A stretch of DNA of 64,000 bases, from the NCBI GenBank assembly GCA_038380435.1, contig JAWZYU010000030.1:62693817-62757816 (forward strand), given 5' to 3'. Positions 1-12,334 of the stretch are shown piece by piece. The stretch is from Ryuthela nishihirai. Its lineage: Eukaryota > Arthropoda > Arachnida > Araneae > Heptathelidae. Under the pieces are notes generated by a model. The model saw nothing but the letters and a program-made list of their open reading frames with translations, was not told the origin of the DNA and did no database searches. The translations under genes and the position numbers were made by a program. Numbering within the stretch: the stretch's first letter is position 1; the number at the start of each line of letters is the position of its first letter.

Positions 1-156
1 TTTCTCCTCACCTAATTAAGATATCAACTTCATTTAAAGACGGGGTTGATGCTCTTCATATTTTCTTTCGAACGATACCAAGAACGACACTCTAGGTCGA
101 ATTTGGGGAAAATTTTTACTCATATTTTCACCTTCTAACTAGTGGTTTTTCCTACT

Positions 157-313
157 TTTCTCCTCACCTAATTAAGACATCAACTTCATTTAAAAACAGT
201 GTTGATGCTCTCGAAATGTCCTTTCCAACGATACCAATAACGACGTTCTAGAACGATTTGATAGAAAATTTAATACGCAATTTTTTATTACTAGAGTTGG
301 GGATGTTCATATT
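157..313 (+). repeat. Divergent B-type monomer (157 bp), reference copy
   Basis: Positions 1-50 of this monomer are ordinary. From ctcgaaatgtcc onward it diverges: ccaataacg, ttctagaacgatttgatag, aatttaatacgcaa, attactagagttgggga and tgttcatatttttc replace the ordinary segments, with one extra base. It carries a perfect 12-bp palindrome cgttctagaacg at 244-255. The monomer before it (1-156) is class A and the one after is class C. Because the class is so distinct it serves as the HOR phase marker. Confidence 0.93.
244..255. other. Perfect 12-bp palindrome in B monomers
   Basis: The sequence cgttctagaacg equals its own reverse complement. It lies at monomer positions 88-99 in this copy and recurs in nearly all B monomers; the copy at 1,718-1,874 is broken by one base. 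Protein binding is not shown by the sequence. Confidence 0.8.
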
Positions 314-937
314 TTTCTCCTCACCTAATTAAGATATCAACTTCATTTAAAGACGGTGTTGATGCCCTCCAAATTTCCTTTCGAACGATACCAAGAACGA
401 CGCTCTAGGTCGAATTTGGGGAAAATTTATACTCATATTTTCACTTTCAAACCAGTGGTTTTTCCTATTTTTCTCCTCACCTAATTAAGATATCAACTTC
501 ATTTAAAGACGGGGTTCATGCTCTCCAAATATCCTTTCGAACGATACCAAGAACGACGCTCTAGGTCGAATTTGGGGAAAATTTATACTCATATTTTCAC
601 TTTCAAACTAGTGGTTTTTCTTATTTTTCTCCTCACCTAATTAAGATATCAACTTCATTTAAAAACGGTGTTGATGCCCTCCAAATTTCCTTTCGAACGA
701 TACCAAGAACGACGCTCTAGGTCAAATTTGGGAAAAATTTATACTCATATTTTCACTTTCAAACTAGTGGTTTTTCCTATTTTTCTCCTCACCTAATTAA
801 GATATCAACTTCATTTAAAGACGGGGTTCATGCTCTCCTAATATCCTTTCCAATGATACCAAGAACGACGCTCTAGGCCGAATTTGGGGAAAATTTTTAC
901 TCATATTTTCACCTTCTAACTAGTGGTTTTTCCTACT

Positions 938-1093
938 TTTCTCCTCACCTAATTAAGATATCAACTTCATTTAAAACCGGGGTTGATGCTCTCGAAATGT
1001 CTTTTCCAACGATACCAATAACGACGTTCTAGAACGATTTGATAGAAAATTTAATACCCAATTTTTTATTACTAGAGTGGGGGTGTTCATATT
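938..1093 (+). repeat. B-type monomer, 156-bp form
   Basis: One T is lost in gagtggg (elsewhere gagttggg), giving 156 bp. It has acccaatttt rather than acgcaatttt. The monomer before it is an unusual A-like copy with ctcctaatatcc and ccaatgatacc. Confidence 0.92.
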
Positions 1094-1717
1094 TTTCTCC
1101 TCACCTAATGAAAATATCAACTTCATTTAAAGACGGGGTTGATGCTGTCCAAATTTCCTTTCGAACGATACCAAGAAGGACGCTCTAGGTCGAATTTGGG
1201 GAAATTTAATACTCATATTTTCAGTTTCAAACTAGTGGTTTTTGCTATTTTTCTCCTCACCTACTTAAGATATCAACTTCATTTAAAGACGGGGTTGGTG
1301 CCCTCCAAATTTCCTTTCGAACGATACCAAGAACGACGCTCTAGGTCGAATTTGGGGAAAATTTATACTCATATTTTCACTTTCAAACTATTGGTGTTTC
1401 CTATTTTTCTCCTCAGCTAATTAACATATCAACTTCGTTTAAAGACGGGGTTGATGCTCTCCAAATTTCCTTTCGAACGATACCAACAACGACGCTCTAG
1501 TTCGAATTTGGGGAAAATTTATACTCATATTTTCACTTTCAAACTAGTGGTTTTTCCTATTTTTCTCCTCACCTAATTAAGATATCAACTTCATTTAAAG
1601 ACGGGGTTGGTGCTCTCCAAATTTCCTTTCGAACGATACCCAGAACGACGCTCTAGGTCGAATTTGGGGAAAATTTATACTCATATTTTCACTTTCAAAC
1701 TATTGGTGTTTCCTACT

Positions 1718-1874
1718 TTTCTCCTCACCTAATTAAGACATCAACTTCATTTAAAAACAGTGTTGATGCTCTCGAAATGTCCTTTCCAACGATACCAATA
1801 ACGACGTTCTAGGACGATTTGATAGAAAATTTAATACGCAATTTTTTATTACTAGAGTTGGGGATGTTCATATT
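1718..1874 (+). repeat. B-type monomer with broken palindrome
   Basis: The palindrome reads cgttctaggacg, with one arm base changed. It is the only B copy noticed with this defect. The preceding monomer is a ggttggtgctctcc copy whose last bases (cctac) are A-like, suggesting exchange just upstream of B. Confidence 0.92.
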
Positions 1875-2810
1875 TTTCTCCTCACCTAATTAAGATATCA
1901 ACTTCATTTAAAGACGGGGTTGGTGCTCTCTAAACTTCCTTTCGAACGATACCAAGAACGACGCTCTAGGTCGAATTTGGGGAAAATTTATATTCATATT
2001 TTCACTTTCAAACCAGTGGTTTTTCCTATTTTTCTCCTCACCTAATTAAGATATCAACTTCAATTAAAGACGGGGTTCATGCACTTCAAATTTCCTTTCG
2101 AACGATACCAAGAACGACGCTCTAGTTCGAATTTGGGGAAAATTTATACTCATATTTTCACTTTCAAACTAGTGGTTTTTCCTATTTTTCTCCTCACCTA
2201 ATTAAGATATCAACTTCATTTAAAGACGGGGTTGGTGCTCTCCAAATTTCCTTTCGAACGATACCAAGAAAGACACTCTAGGTCGAATTTGGGAAAAATT
2301 TATACTCATATTTTCACTTTCAAACTAGTGGTTTTTCCTATTTTTATCCTCACCTAATTAAGATATTAACTTCGTTAAAAGACGGGGTTGATGCTCTCTA
2401 AACTTCCTTTCGAACGATACCAAGAACGACGCTCTAGGTCGAATTTGGGGAAAATTTATACTCATATTTTCACTTTCAAACTAGTGGTTTTTCCTATTTT
2501 TCTCCTCACCTAATTAAGATATCAACTTCATTTAAAGACGGGGTTCATGCTCTCCAAATTTCCTTTCGAACGATACCAAGAACGACGCTCTAGGTGGAAT
2601 TTGGGGAAAATTTATACTCATATTTTCACTTTCAAACTAGTGGTTTTCCCTATTTTTCTCCTCACCTAATTAAGATATCAACTTCATTTAAAGACGGGGT
2701 TGATGCTCTTCATATTTTCTTTCGAACGATACCAAGAACGACACTCTAGGTCGAATTTGGGGAAAATTTTTACTCATATTTTCACCTTCTAACTAGTGGT
2801 TTTTCCTACT

Positions 2811-2967
2811 TTTCTCCTCACCTAATTAAGACATCAACTTCATTTAAAAACAGTGTTGATGCTCTCGAAATGTCCTTTCCAACGATACCAATAATGACGT
2901 TCTAGAACGATTTGATAGAAAATATAATACCCAATTTCTTATTACTAGAGTTGGGGGTGTTCATATT
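2811..2967 (+). repeat. B-type monomer, subtype with caatttcttatt
   Basis: Diagnostic changes are ataatgacg, aaaatataatac, caatttcttatt and gttgggggtg, and the next monomer begins ctcatcacc. The copies at 7,651, 11,397, 17,800 and 20,610 share this subtype wholly or partly. Confidence 0.92.
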
Positions 2968-4839
2968 TTTCTCATCACCTAATTAAGATATCAACTTCAT
3001 TTAAAGACGGGGTTGATGCTGTCGAAATTTCCTTTCGAACGATACCAAGAACGACGCTCTAGGTCGAATTTGGGAAAAATTTATACTCATATTTTCACTT
3101 TCAAACTAGTGGTTTTTCCTATTTTTCTCCTCACCTACTTAAGATATGAACTTCATTTAAAGACGGGGTTGGTGCTCTCCAAATTTCCTTTCGAACGATA
3201 CCAAGAACGACGCTGTAGGTGGAATTTGGGGAAAATTTATACTCATATTTTCACTTTTAAACCAGTGGTTTTTCCTATTTTTCTCCTCACCTAATTAAGA
3301 TATCAACTTCATTTAAAGACGGGGTTCATGCTCTCCAAATTTCCTTTCGAACGATACCAAGAACGACGCTCTAGGTCGAATTTGGGGAAAATTTATACTC
3401 ATATTTTCACTTTCAAACCAGTGGTTTTTCCTATTTTTCTCCTCACCTAATTAAGATATCAACTTCATTTAAAGACGGGGTTCATGCTCTCCAAATATCC
3501 TTTCGAACGATACCAAGAACGACGCTCTAGGTCGAATTTGGGGAAAATTTATACTCATATTTTCACTTTCAAACTAGTGGTTTTTCTTATTTTTCTCCTC
3601 ACCTAATTAAGATATCAACTTCATTTAAAAACGGTGTTGATGCCCTCCAAATTTCCTTTCGAACGATACCAAGAACGACGCTCTAGGTCGAATTTGGGGG
3701 AAATTTATACTCATATTTTCACATTCAAACTAGTAGTTTTTCCTATTTTTCTCCTCACCTAATTAAGATATCAACTTCATTTAAAGACGGGGTTCATGCT
3801 CTCCAAATTTCCTTTCGAACGATACCAAGAACGACGCTGTAGGTCGAATTAGGGGAAAATTTATACTTATATTTTCACTTTCAAACTAGTGGTTTTTCCT
3901 ATTTTTCTCCTCACCTAATTAAGATACCAACTTCATTTAAAAACGGGATTGGTGCTCTCCAAATTTCCTTTCGAACGATACCAAGATCGACGCTCTAGGT
4001 CGAATTAGGGGAAAATTTATACTCATATTTTCACTTTCAAACTAGTGGTTTTTCCTATTTTTCTCCTCACCTAATTAAGATATCAACTTCATTTAAAGAC
4101 GGGGTTAATGCTCTCCAAATTTCCTTTCGAACGATACCAAGAACCACCCTCTAGGTCGAATTTGGGGAAAATTTATACTCATATTTTCACCTTCAAACTA
4201 GTAGTTTTTCCTATTTTTCTCCTCACCTGATTAAGATATCAACTTCATTTAAAGACGGGGTTCATGCTCTCCAAATTTCCTTTCAAACGATACCAAGAAC
4301 GACGCTCTAGGTCGAATTTTGGGAAAATTTATACCCATATTTTCACCTTCAAACTAGTGGTTTTTCCTATTTTTCTCCTCACCAACTTAAAATATTAGCT
4401 TCATTTAAAAACGGGGTTGGTGCTCTCCAAATTTCCTTTCGAACGATACCAAGAACGACGCTCTAGGTCGAATTTGGGGAAAATTTATACTCATATTTTC
4501 ACTTTCAAACTAGTGGTTTTTCCTATTTTTATCCTCACCTAATTAAGATATCAAGTTCGTTTAAAGACGGGGTTGATGCTCTCCAAAATTCCTTTCGAAC
4601 GATACCTAGAACGACGCTCTAGGTCGAATTTGGGGAAAATTTATACTCATATTTTCACTTTCAAACTAGTGGTTTTCCCTATTTTTCTCCTCACCTAATT
4701 AAGATATCAACTTCATTTAAAGACGGGGTTGATGCTCTACATATTTTCTTTCGAACGATACCAAGAACGACGCTCTAGGCGGAATTTGGGGAAAATTTTT
4801 ACTCATATTTTCACCTTCTAACTAGTGGTTTTTCTTACT

Positions 4840-4996
4840 TTTCTCCTCACCTAATTAAGATATCAACTTCATTTAAAAACGCGGTTGATGCTCTCGAAAT
4901 GTCCTTTCCAACGATACCAATAACGACGTTCTAGAACGATTTGATAGAAAATTTAATACCCAATTTTTTATTACTAGAGTTGGGGATGTTCATATT
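4840..4996 (+). repeat. B-type monomer, subtype with acgcggttg
   Basis: Carries aaaacgcggttgatg and acccaatttt. It is preceded by a variant A monomer with gctctacatattttc. Its duplicate lies at 12,178. Confidence 0.92.
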
Positions 4997-5932
4997 TTTC
5001 TCCTCACCTAATTAAGATATCAACTTCATTTAAAGACGGTGTTGATGCCCTCCAAATTTCCTTTCGAACGATACCAAGAACGACGCTCTAGGTCGAATTT
5101 GGGGAAAATTTATACTCATATTTTCATCTTCAAACTAGTGGTTTTTCCTATTTTTCTCCTCACCTACTTAAGATATCAACTTCATTTAAAGACGGGGTTG
5201 GTGCTCTCCAAATTTCCTTTCGAACGATACCAAGAACGACGCTCTAGGTCGAATTTGGGGAAAATTTATACTCATATTTTCACTTTCAAACTAGTGGTTT
5301 TTCTTATTTTTCTCCTCACCTAATTAAGATATCAACTTCATTTAAAAACGGTGTTGATGCCCTCCAAATTTCCTTTCGAACGATACCAAGAACGACGCTC
5401 TAGGTCGAATTTGGGGGAAATTTATACTCATATTTTCACATTCAAACTAGTAGTTTTTCCTATTTTTCTCCTCACCTAATTAAGATATCAACTTCATTTA
5501 AAGACGGGGTTCATGCTCTCCAAATTTCCTTTCGAACGATACCAAGAACGACGCTGTAGGTGGAATTAGGGGAAAATTTATACTGATATTTTCACTTTCA
5601 AACTAGTGGTTTTTCCTATTTTTCTCCTCACCTAATTAAGATACCAACTTCATTTAAAAACGGGGTTGGTGCTCTCCAAATTTCCTTTCGAACGATACCA
5701 AGAACCACCCTCTAGGTCGAATTTGGGGGAAATTTATACTCATATTTTCACATTCAAACTAGTAGTTTTTCCTATTTTTCTCCTCACCTAATTAAGATAT
5801 CAACTTCATTTAAAGACGGGGTTGATGCTCTTCATATTTTCTTTCGAACGATACCAAGAACGACACTCTAGGTCGAATTTGGGGAAAATTTTTACTCATA
5901 TTTTCACCTTCTAACTAGTGGTTTTTCCTACT

Positions 5933-6089
5933 TTTCTCCTCACCTAATAAAGACATCAACTTCATTTAAAAACAGTGTTGATGCTCTCGAAATGTCCTTT
6001 CCAACGATACCAATAACGACGTTCTAGAACGATTTGATAGAAAATTTAATACGCAATTTTTTATTTCTAGAGTTGGGGATGTTCATATT
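5933..6089 (+). repeat. B-type monomer, subtype with ttatttctag
   Basis: Carries cctaataaagac and ttatttctagag. Duplicated at 13,271; a related copy is at 15,770. Confidence 0.92.
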
Positions 6090-7337
6090 TTTCTCCTCAC
6101 CTAATTAAGATATCAACTTCATTTAAAGACGGTGTTGATGCCCTCCAAATTTCCTTTCGAACGATACCAAGAACGACGCTCTAGGTCGAATTTGGGGAAA
6201 ATTTATACTCATATTTTCATTTTCAAACCAGTGGTTTTTCCTATTTTTCTCCTCACCTAATTAAGATATCAACTTCATTTAAAGACGGGGTTCATGCTCT
6301 CCAAATTTCCTTTGGAACGATACCAAGAACCACCCTCTAGGTCGAATTTGGGGAAAATTTATACTCATATTTTCACCTTCAAACTAGTAGTTTTTCCTAT
6401 TTTTCTCCTCACCTGATTAAGATATCAACTTCATTTAAAGACGGAGTTCATGCTCTCCAAATTTTCTTTCGAACGATACCAAGAACGACGCTCTAGGTCA
6501 AATTTGGGGAAAATTTATACTCATATTTTCACTTTCAAACTAGTTGTTTTTCTTATTTTTCTCCTCACCTAATTAAGATATCAACTTCATTTAAAAACGG
6601 TGTTGATGCCCTCCAAATTTCCTTTCGAACGATACCAAGAACGACGCTCTAGGTCGAATTTGGGGGAAATTTATACTCATATTTTCACATTCAAACTAGT
6701 AGTTTTTCCTATTTTTCTCCTCACCTAATTAAGATACCAACTTCATTTAAAAACGGGGTTGGTGCTCTCCAAATTTCCTTTCGAACGATACCAAGATCGA
6801 CGCTCTAGGTCGAATTAGGGGAAAATTTATACTCATATTTTCACTTTCAAACTAGTGGTTTTTCCTATTTTTCTCCTCACCTGATTAAGATATCAACTTC
6901 ATTTAAAGACGGGTTTAATGCTCTCCAAATTTCCTTTCGAACGATACCAAGAACCACCCTCTAGGTCGAATTTGGGGGAAATTTATACTCATATTTTCAC
7001 ATTCAAACTAGTAGTTTTTCCTATTTTTCTCCTCACCTAATTAAGATATCAACTTCATTTAAAGACGGGGTTCATGCTCTCCAAATTTCCTTTCGAACGA
7101 TACCAAGAACGACGCTCTAGGTGGAATTTGGGGAAAATTTATACTCATATTTTCACTTTCAAACTAGTGGTTTTCCCTATTTTTCTCCTCACCTAATTAA
7201 GATATCAACTTCATTTAAAGACGGGGTTGATGCTCTTCATATTTTCTTTCGAACGATACCAAGAACGACACTCTAGGTCGAATTTGGGGAAAATTTTTAC
7301 TCATATTTTCACCTTCTAACTAGTGGTTTTTCCTACT

Positions 7338-7494
7338 TTTCTCCTCACCTAATTAAGACATCAACTTCATTTAAAAACAGTGTTGATGCTCTCGAAATGT
7401 CCTTTCCAACGATACCAATAACGACGTTCTAGAACGATTTGATAGAAAATTTAATACGCAATTTTTTATTACTAGATTTGGGGATGTTCATATT
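7338..7494 (+). repeat. B-type monomer, subtype with ctagatttgggg
   Basis: Differs by ctagatttgggga (elsewhere ctagagttgggga). Duplicated at 14,676 and again at 14,989. Confidence 0.92.
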
Positions 7495-7650
7495 TTTCTC
7501 CTCACCTAATTAAGATATCAACTTCATTTAAAGACGGTGTTGATGCCCTCCAAATTTCCTTTCGAACGATACCAAGAACGACACTCTAGGTCGAATTTGG
7601 GGAAAATTTTTACTCATATTTTCACCTTCTAACTAGTGGTTTTTCCTACT
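7495..7650 (+). repeat. Chimeric C/A monomer between two B copies
   Basis: The left part is class C (gttgatgccctccaaattt). The right part is class A (cactctaggtcg, aatttttactc, caccttctaac, cctac). Its position between two B monomers only two monomers apart implies a crossover between a C and an A monomer that removed the rest of an HOR unit. The same chimera recurs at 14,833-14,988. Confidence 0.85.
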
Positions 7651-7807
7651 TTTCTCCTCACCTAATTAAGACATCAACTTCATTTAAAAACAGTGTTGAT
7701 GCTCTCGAAATGTCCTTTCCAACGATACCAATAATGACGTTCTAGAACGATTTGATAGAAAATTTAATACCCAATTTCTTATTACTAGAGTTGGGGGTGT
7801 TCATATT
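7651..7807 (+). repeat. B-type monomer, second of a close pair
   Basis: Belongs to the ataatgacg / caatttcttatt subtype, unlike its neighbour at 7,338, so the pair is not a simple local duplication. Confidence 0.92.
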
Positions 7808-9211
7808 TTTCTCATCACCTAATTAAGATATCAACTTCATTTAAAGACGGGGTTGATGCTGTCCAAATTTCCTTTCGAACGATACCAAGAACGACGCTCT
7901 AGGTCGAATTTGGGAAAAATTTATACTCATATTTTCACTTTCAAACTAGTGGTTTTTCCTATTTTTCTCCTCACCTACTTAAGATATGAACTTCATTTAA
8001 AGACGGGGTTGGTGCTCTCCAAATTTCCTTTCGAACGATACCAAGAACGACGCTCTAGGTCGAATTTGGGGAAAATTTTTACTCATATTTTCACCTTCAA
8101 ACTAGTAGTTTTTCCTATTTTTCTCCTCACCTAATTAAGATATCAACTTTATTTAAAGACGGGGTTCATGCTCTCCAAATTTCCTTTCGAACGATACCAA
8201 GAACGACGCTGTAGGTGGAATTTGGGGAAAATTTATACTCATATTTTCACTTTTAAACCAGTGGTTTTTCCTATTTTTCTCCTCACCTAATTAAGATATC
8301 AACTTCATTTAAAGACGGGGTTCATGCTCTCCAAATTTCCTTTCGAACGATACCAAGAACGACGCTCTAGGTCGAATTTGGGGAAAATTTATACTCATAT
8401 TTTCACTTTCAAACTAGTGGTTTTTCTTATTTTTCTCCTCACCTAATTAAGATATCAACTTCATTTAAAAACGGTATTGATGCCCTCCAAATTTCCTTTC
8501 GAACGATACCAAGAACGACGCTCTAGGTCGAATTTGGGGGAAATTTATACTCATATTTTCACATTCAAACTAGTAGTTTTTCCTATTTTTCTCCTCACCT
8601 AATTAAGATATCAACTTCATTTAAAGACGGGGTTCATGCTCTCCAAATTTCCTTTCGAACGATACCAAGATCGACGCTCTAGGTCGAATTAGGGGAAAAT
8701 TTATACTCATATTTTCACTTTCAAACTAGTGGTTTTTCCTATTTTTCTCCTCACCTAATTAAGATACCAACTTCATTTAAAAACGGGGTTGGTGCTCTCC
8801 AAATTTCCTTTCGAACGATACCAAGATCGACGCTCTAGGTCAAATTAGGGGAAAATTTATACTCATATTTTCACTTTCAAACTAGTGGTTTTTCCTATTT
8901 TTCTCCTCACCTAATTAAGATATCAACTTCATTTAAAGACGGGGTTCATGCTCTCCAAATTTCCTTTCGAACGATACCAAGAACGACGCTCTAGGTCGAA
9001 TTTGGGGAAAATTTGTACTCATATTTTCACTTTCAAACTAGTGGTTTTCCCTATTTTTCTCCTCACCTAATTAAGATATCAACTTCATTTAAAGACGGGG
9101 TTGATGCTCTTCATATTTTCTTTCGAACGATACCAAGAACGACACTCTAGGTCGAATTTGGGGAAAATTTTTACTCATATTTTCACCTTCTAACTAGTGG
9201 TTTTTCCTACT

Positions 9212-9368
9212 TTTCTCCTCACCTAATTAAGACATCAACTTCATTTAAAAACAGTGTTGATGCTCTCGAAATGTCCTTTCCAACGATACCAATAACGACG
9301 TTCTAGAACGATTTGATAGAAAATTTAATACGCAATTTTTTATTACTAGAGTTGGGGATGTTCATATT
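9212..9368 (+). repeat. B-type monomer
   Basis: Matches the reference copy at 157 in its diagnostic bases (acgcaatttttt, gttgggga). It is followed by C, then by a monomer with ccaaatatcc, the same order as at 314-720. Confidence 0.92.
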
Positions 9369-10203
9369 TTTCTCCTCACCTAATTAAGATATCAACTTCA
9401 TTTAAAGACGGTGTTGATGCCCTCCAAATTTCCTTTCGAACGATACCAAGAACGACGCTCTAGGTCGAATTTGGGGAAAATTTATACTCATATTTTCACT
9501 TTCAAACCAGTGGTTTTTCCTATTTTTCTCCTCACCTAATTAAGATATCAACTTCATTTAAAGACGGGGTTCATGCTCTCCAAATATCCTTTCGAACGAT
9601 ACCAAGAACGACGCTCTAGGTCGAATTTGGGGAAAATTTATACTCATATTTTCACTTTCAAACTAGTGGTTTTTCTTATTTTTCTCCTCACCTAATTAAG
9701 ATATCAACTTCATTTAAAAACGGTGTTGATGCCCTCCAAATTTCCTTTCGAACGATACCAAGAACGACGCTCTAGGTCGAATTTGGGGGAAATTTATACT
9801 CATATTTTCACATTCAAACTAGTAGTTTTTCCTATTTTTCTCCTCACCTAATTAAGATATCAACTTCATTTAAAGACGGGGTTCATGCTCTCCAAATTTC
9901 CTTTCGAACGATACCAAGAACGACGCTGTAGGTCGAATTAGGGGAAAATTTATACTTATATTTTCACTTTCAAACTAGTGGTTTTTCCTATTTTTCTCCT
10001 CACCTAATTAAGATACCAACTTCATTTAAAAACGGGATTGGTGCTCTCCAAATTTCCTTTCGAACGATACCAAGATCGACGCTCTAGGTCGAATTAGGGG
10101 AAAATTTATACTCATATTTTCACTTTCAAACTAGTGGTTTTTCCTATTTTTCTCCTCACCTAATTAAGATATCAACTTCATTTAAAGACGGGGTTAATGC
10201 TCT
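9369..10203 (+). repeat. Recurring block with ccaaatatcc monomer
   Basis: Monomer order: C with ccagtgg, ccaaatatcc, C with gggggaaat, gctgtagg with aattagggg, and gatcgacg. It matches 15,927-16,761 (offset 6,558; one difference seen, gggattgg versus ggggttgg) and largely 3,342-4,202 (offset 6,089), which shares gggattgg. Confidence 0.82.
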
Positions 10204-10537
10204 CCAAATTTCCTTTCGAACGATACCAAGAACCACCCTCTAGGTCGAATTTGGGGAAAATTTATACTCATATTTTCACCTTCAAACTAGTGGTTTTTCC
10301 TATTTTTCTCCTCACCAACTTAAAATATTAGCTTCATTTAAAAACGGGGTTGGTGCTCTCCAAATTTCCTTTCGAACGATACCAAGAACGACGCTCTAGG
10401 TCGAATTTGGGGAAAATTTATACTCATATTTTCACTTTCAAACTAGTGGTTTTTCCTATTTTTATCCTCACCTAATTAAGATATCAAGTTCGTTTAAAGA
10501 CGGGGTTGATGCTCTCCAAAATTCCTTTCGAACGATA

Positions 10538-10556
10538 CCTAGAACGACGTTCTAGG
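10538..10556. other. Perfect 19-bp dyad (9-bp arms, 1-bp centre)
   Basis: The arms cctagaacg and cgttctagg flank a single A. Further perfect copies are at 17,252, 19,751, 28,951, 32,695, 36,819, 45,084, 46,802, 50,547, 56,162, 58,815 and 63,339 (starts). The copy at 52,107 has one arm base changed. Ordinary monomers have ccaagaacg and cgctctagg, pairing at 7 of 9 positions, and an intermediate class pairs at 8 of 9. Confidence 0.82.
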
Positions 10557-11396
10557 TCGAATTTGGGGAAAATTTATACTAATATTTTCACCTTCAAACT
10601 AGTAGTTTTTCCTATTTTTCTCCTCACCTAATTAAGATATCAACTTCATTTAAAGTCGGGGTTGCTGCTCTGTAAACTTCCTTTCGAACGATACCAAGAA
10701 CGACGCTCGAGATCGAATTTGGGGAAAATTTATACTCATATTTTCACTTTCAAACCAGTGCTTTTTCCTATTTTTCTCCTCACCTGATTAAGATATCAAG
10801 TTCATTTAAAGACGGGGTTCATGCTCTCCAAATTTCCTTTCGAACGATACCAAGATCGACGCTCTAGGTCGAATTAGGGGAAAATTTATACTCATATTTT
10901 CACTTTCAAACTAGTGGTTTTTCCTATTTTTCTCCTCACCTAATTAAGATATCAACTTCATTTAAAGACGGGGTTAATGCTTTCCAAATTTCCTTTCGAA
11001 TGATACCAAGAACCACCCTCTAGGTCGAATTTGGGGAAAATTTATACTCATATTTTCACCTTCAAACTAGTAGTTTTTCCTATTTTTCTCCTCACCTGAT
11101 TAAGATATCAACTTCATTTAAAAACGGGGTTCATGCTCTCCAAATTTCCTTTCGAACGATACCAAGAACGACGCTCTAGGTCAAATTTGGGGAAAATTTA
11201 TACTCATATTTTCACTTTCAAACTAGTGGTTTTTCCTATTTTTCTCCTCACCTAATTAAGATATCAACTTCATTTAAAGACGGGGTTGATGCTCTTCATA
11301 TTTTCTTTCGAACGATACCAAGAACGACACTCTACGTCGAATTTGGGGAAAATTTTTCCTCATATTTTCACCTTAAAACTAGTGGTTTTTCCTACT

Positions 11397-11553
11397 TTTA
11401 TCCTCACCTAATTAAGACATCAACTTCATTTAAAAACAGTGTTGATGCTCTCGAAATGTCCTTTCCAACGATACCAATAACGACGTTCTAGAACGATTTG
11501 ATAGAAAATTTAATACCCAATTTCTTATTACTAGAGTTGGGGGTGTTCATATT
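11397..11553 (+). repeat. B-type monomer, subtype with caatttcttatt
   Basis: Begins tttatcctcacc and carries acccaatttcttatt and gggggtg. The preceding A monomer has private changes (ctctacgtcg, tttttcctcat). Confidence 0.92.
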
Positions 11554-12177
11554 TTTCTCATCACCTAATTAAGATATCAACTTCATTTAAAGACGGGGTT
11601 GATGCTGTCCAAATTTCCTTTCGAACGATACCAAGAACGACGCTCTAGGTCGAATTTGGGAAAAATTTATACTCATATTTTCACTTTCAAACTAGTGGTT
11701 TTTCCTATTTTTCTCCTCACCTACTTAAGATATGAACTTCATTTAAAGACGGGGTTGGTGCTCTCCAAATTTCCTTTCGAACGATACCAAGAACGACGCT
11801 CTAGGTCGAATTTGGGGAAAATTTTTACTCATATTTTCACCTTCAAACTAGTAGTTTTTTCTATTTTTCTCCTCACCTAATTAAGATATCAAGTTCATTT
11901 AAAGACGGGGTTCATGCTCTCCAAATTTCCTTTCGAACGATACCAAGAACGACGCTCTAGGTCGAATTTGGGGAAAATTTATACTCATATTTTCACTTTC
12001 AAACTAGTGGTTTTCCCTATTTTTCTCCTCACCTAATTAAGATATCAACTTCATTTAAAGACGGGGTTGATGCTCTACATATTTTCTTTCGAACGATACC
12101 AAGAACGACGCTCTAGGCGGAATTTGGGGAAAATTTTTACTCATATTTTCACCTTCTAACTAGTGGTTTTTCTTACT

Positions 12178-12334
12178 TTTCTCCTCACCTAATTAAGATA
12201 TCAACTTCATTTAAAAACGCGGTTGATGCTCTCGAAATGTCCTTTCCAACGATACCAATAACGACGTTCTAGAACGATTTGATAGAAAATTTAATACCCA
12301 ATTTTTTATTACTAGAGTTGGGGATGTTCATATT
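12178..12334 (+). repeat. B-type monomer, duplicate of 4,840 copy
   Basis: Same acgcggttg subtype and same variant A neighbour (gctctacatattttc) as the copy 7,338 bp upstream. Confidence 0.92.

Larger units (their letters stand above)
4609..7734 (+). repeat. 3.1-kb duplicated block, copy 1
   Basis: Matches 11,947-15,072 at a constant offset of 7,338 bp. Private variants checked in both copies are tactgatatttt, cctaataaagac, ttatttctag, catttggaacg-type ctttggaacg, gttgtttttc and gggtttaatg. I saw no difference between the copies by eye. The left edge is set by cctagaacg versus ccaagaacg and the right edge by ataatgacg versus ataacgacg. Confidence 0.88.

Noticed and set aside
157..313. B monomer as an inserted mobile element
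   Set aside because: It replaces a monomer in register (157 against 156 bp), aligns along its length to ordinary monomers, and has no target-site duplication or terminal inverted repeats.
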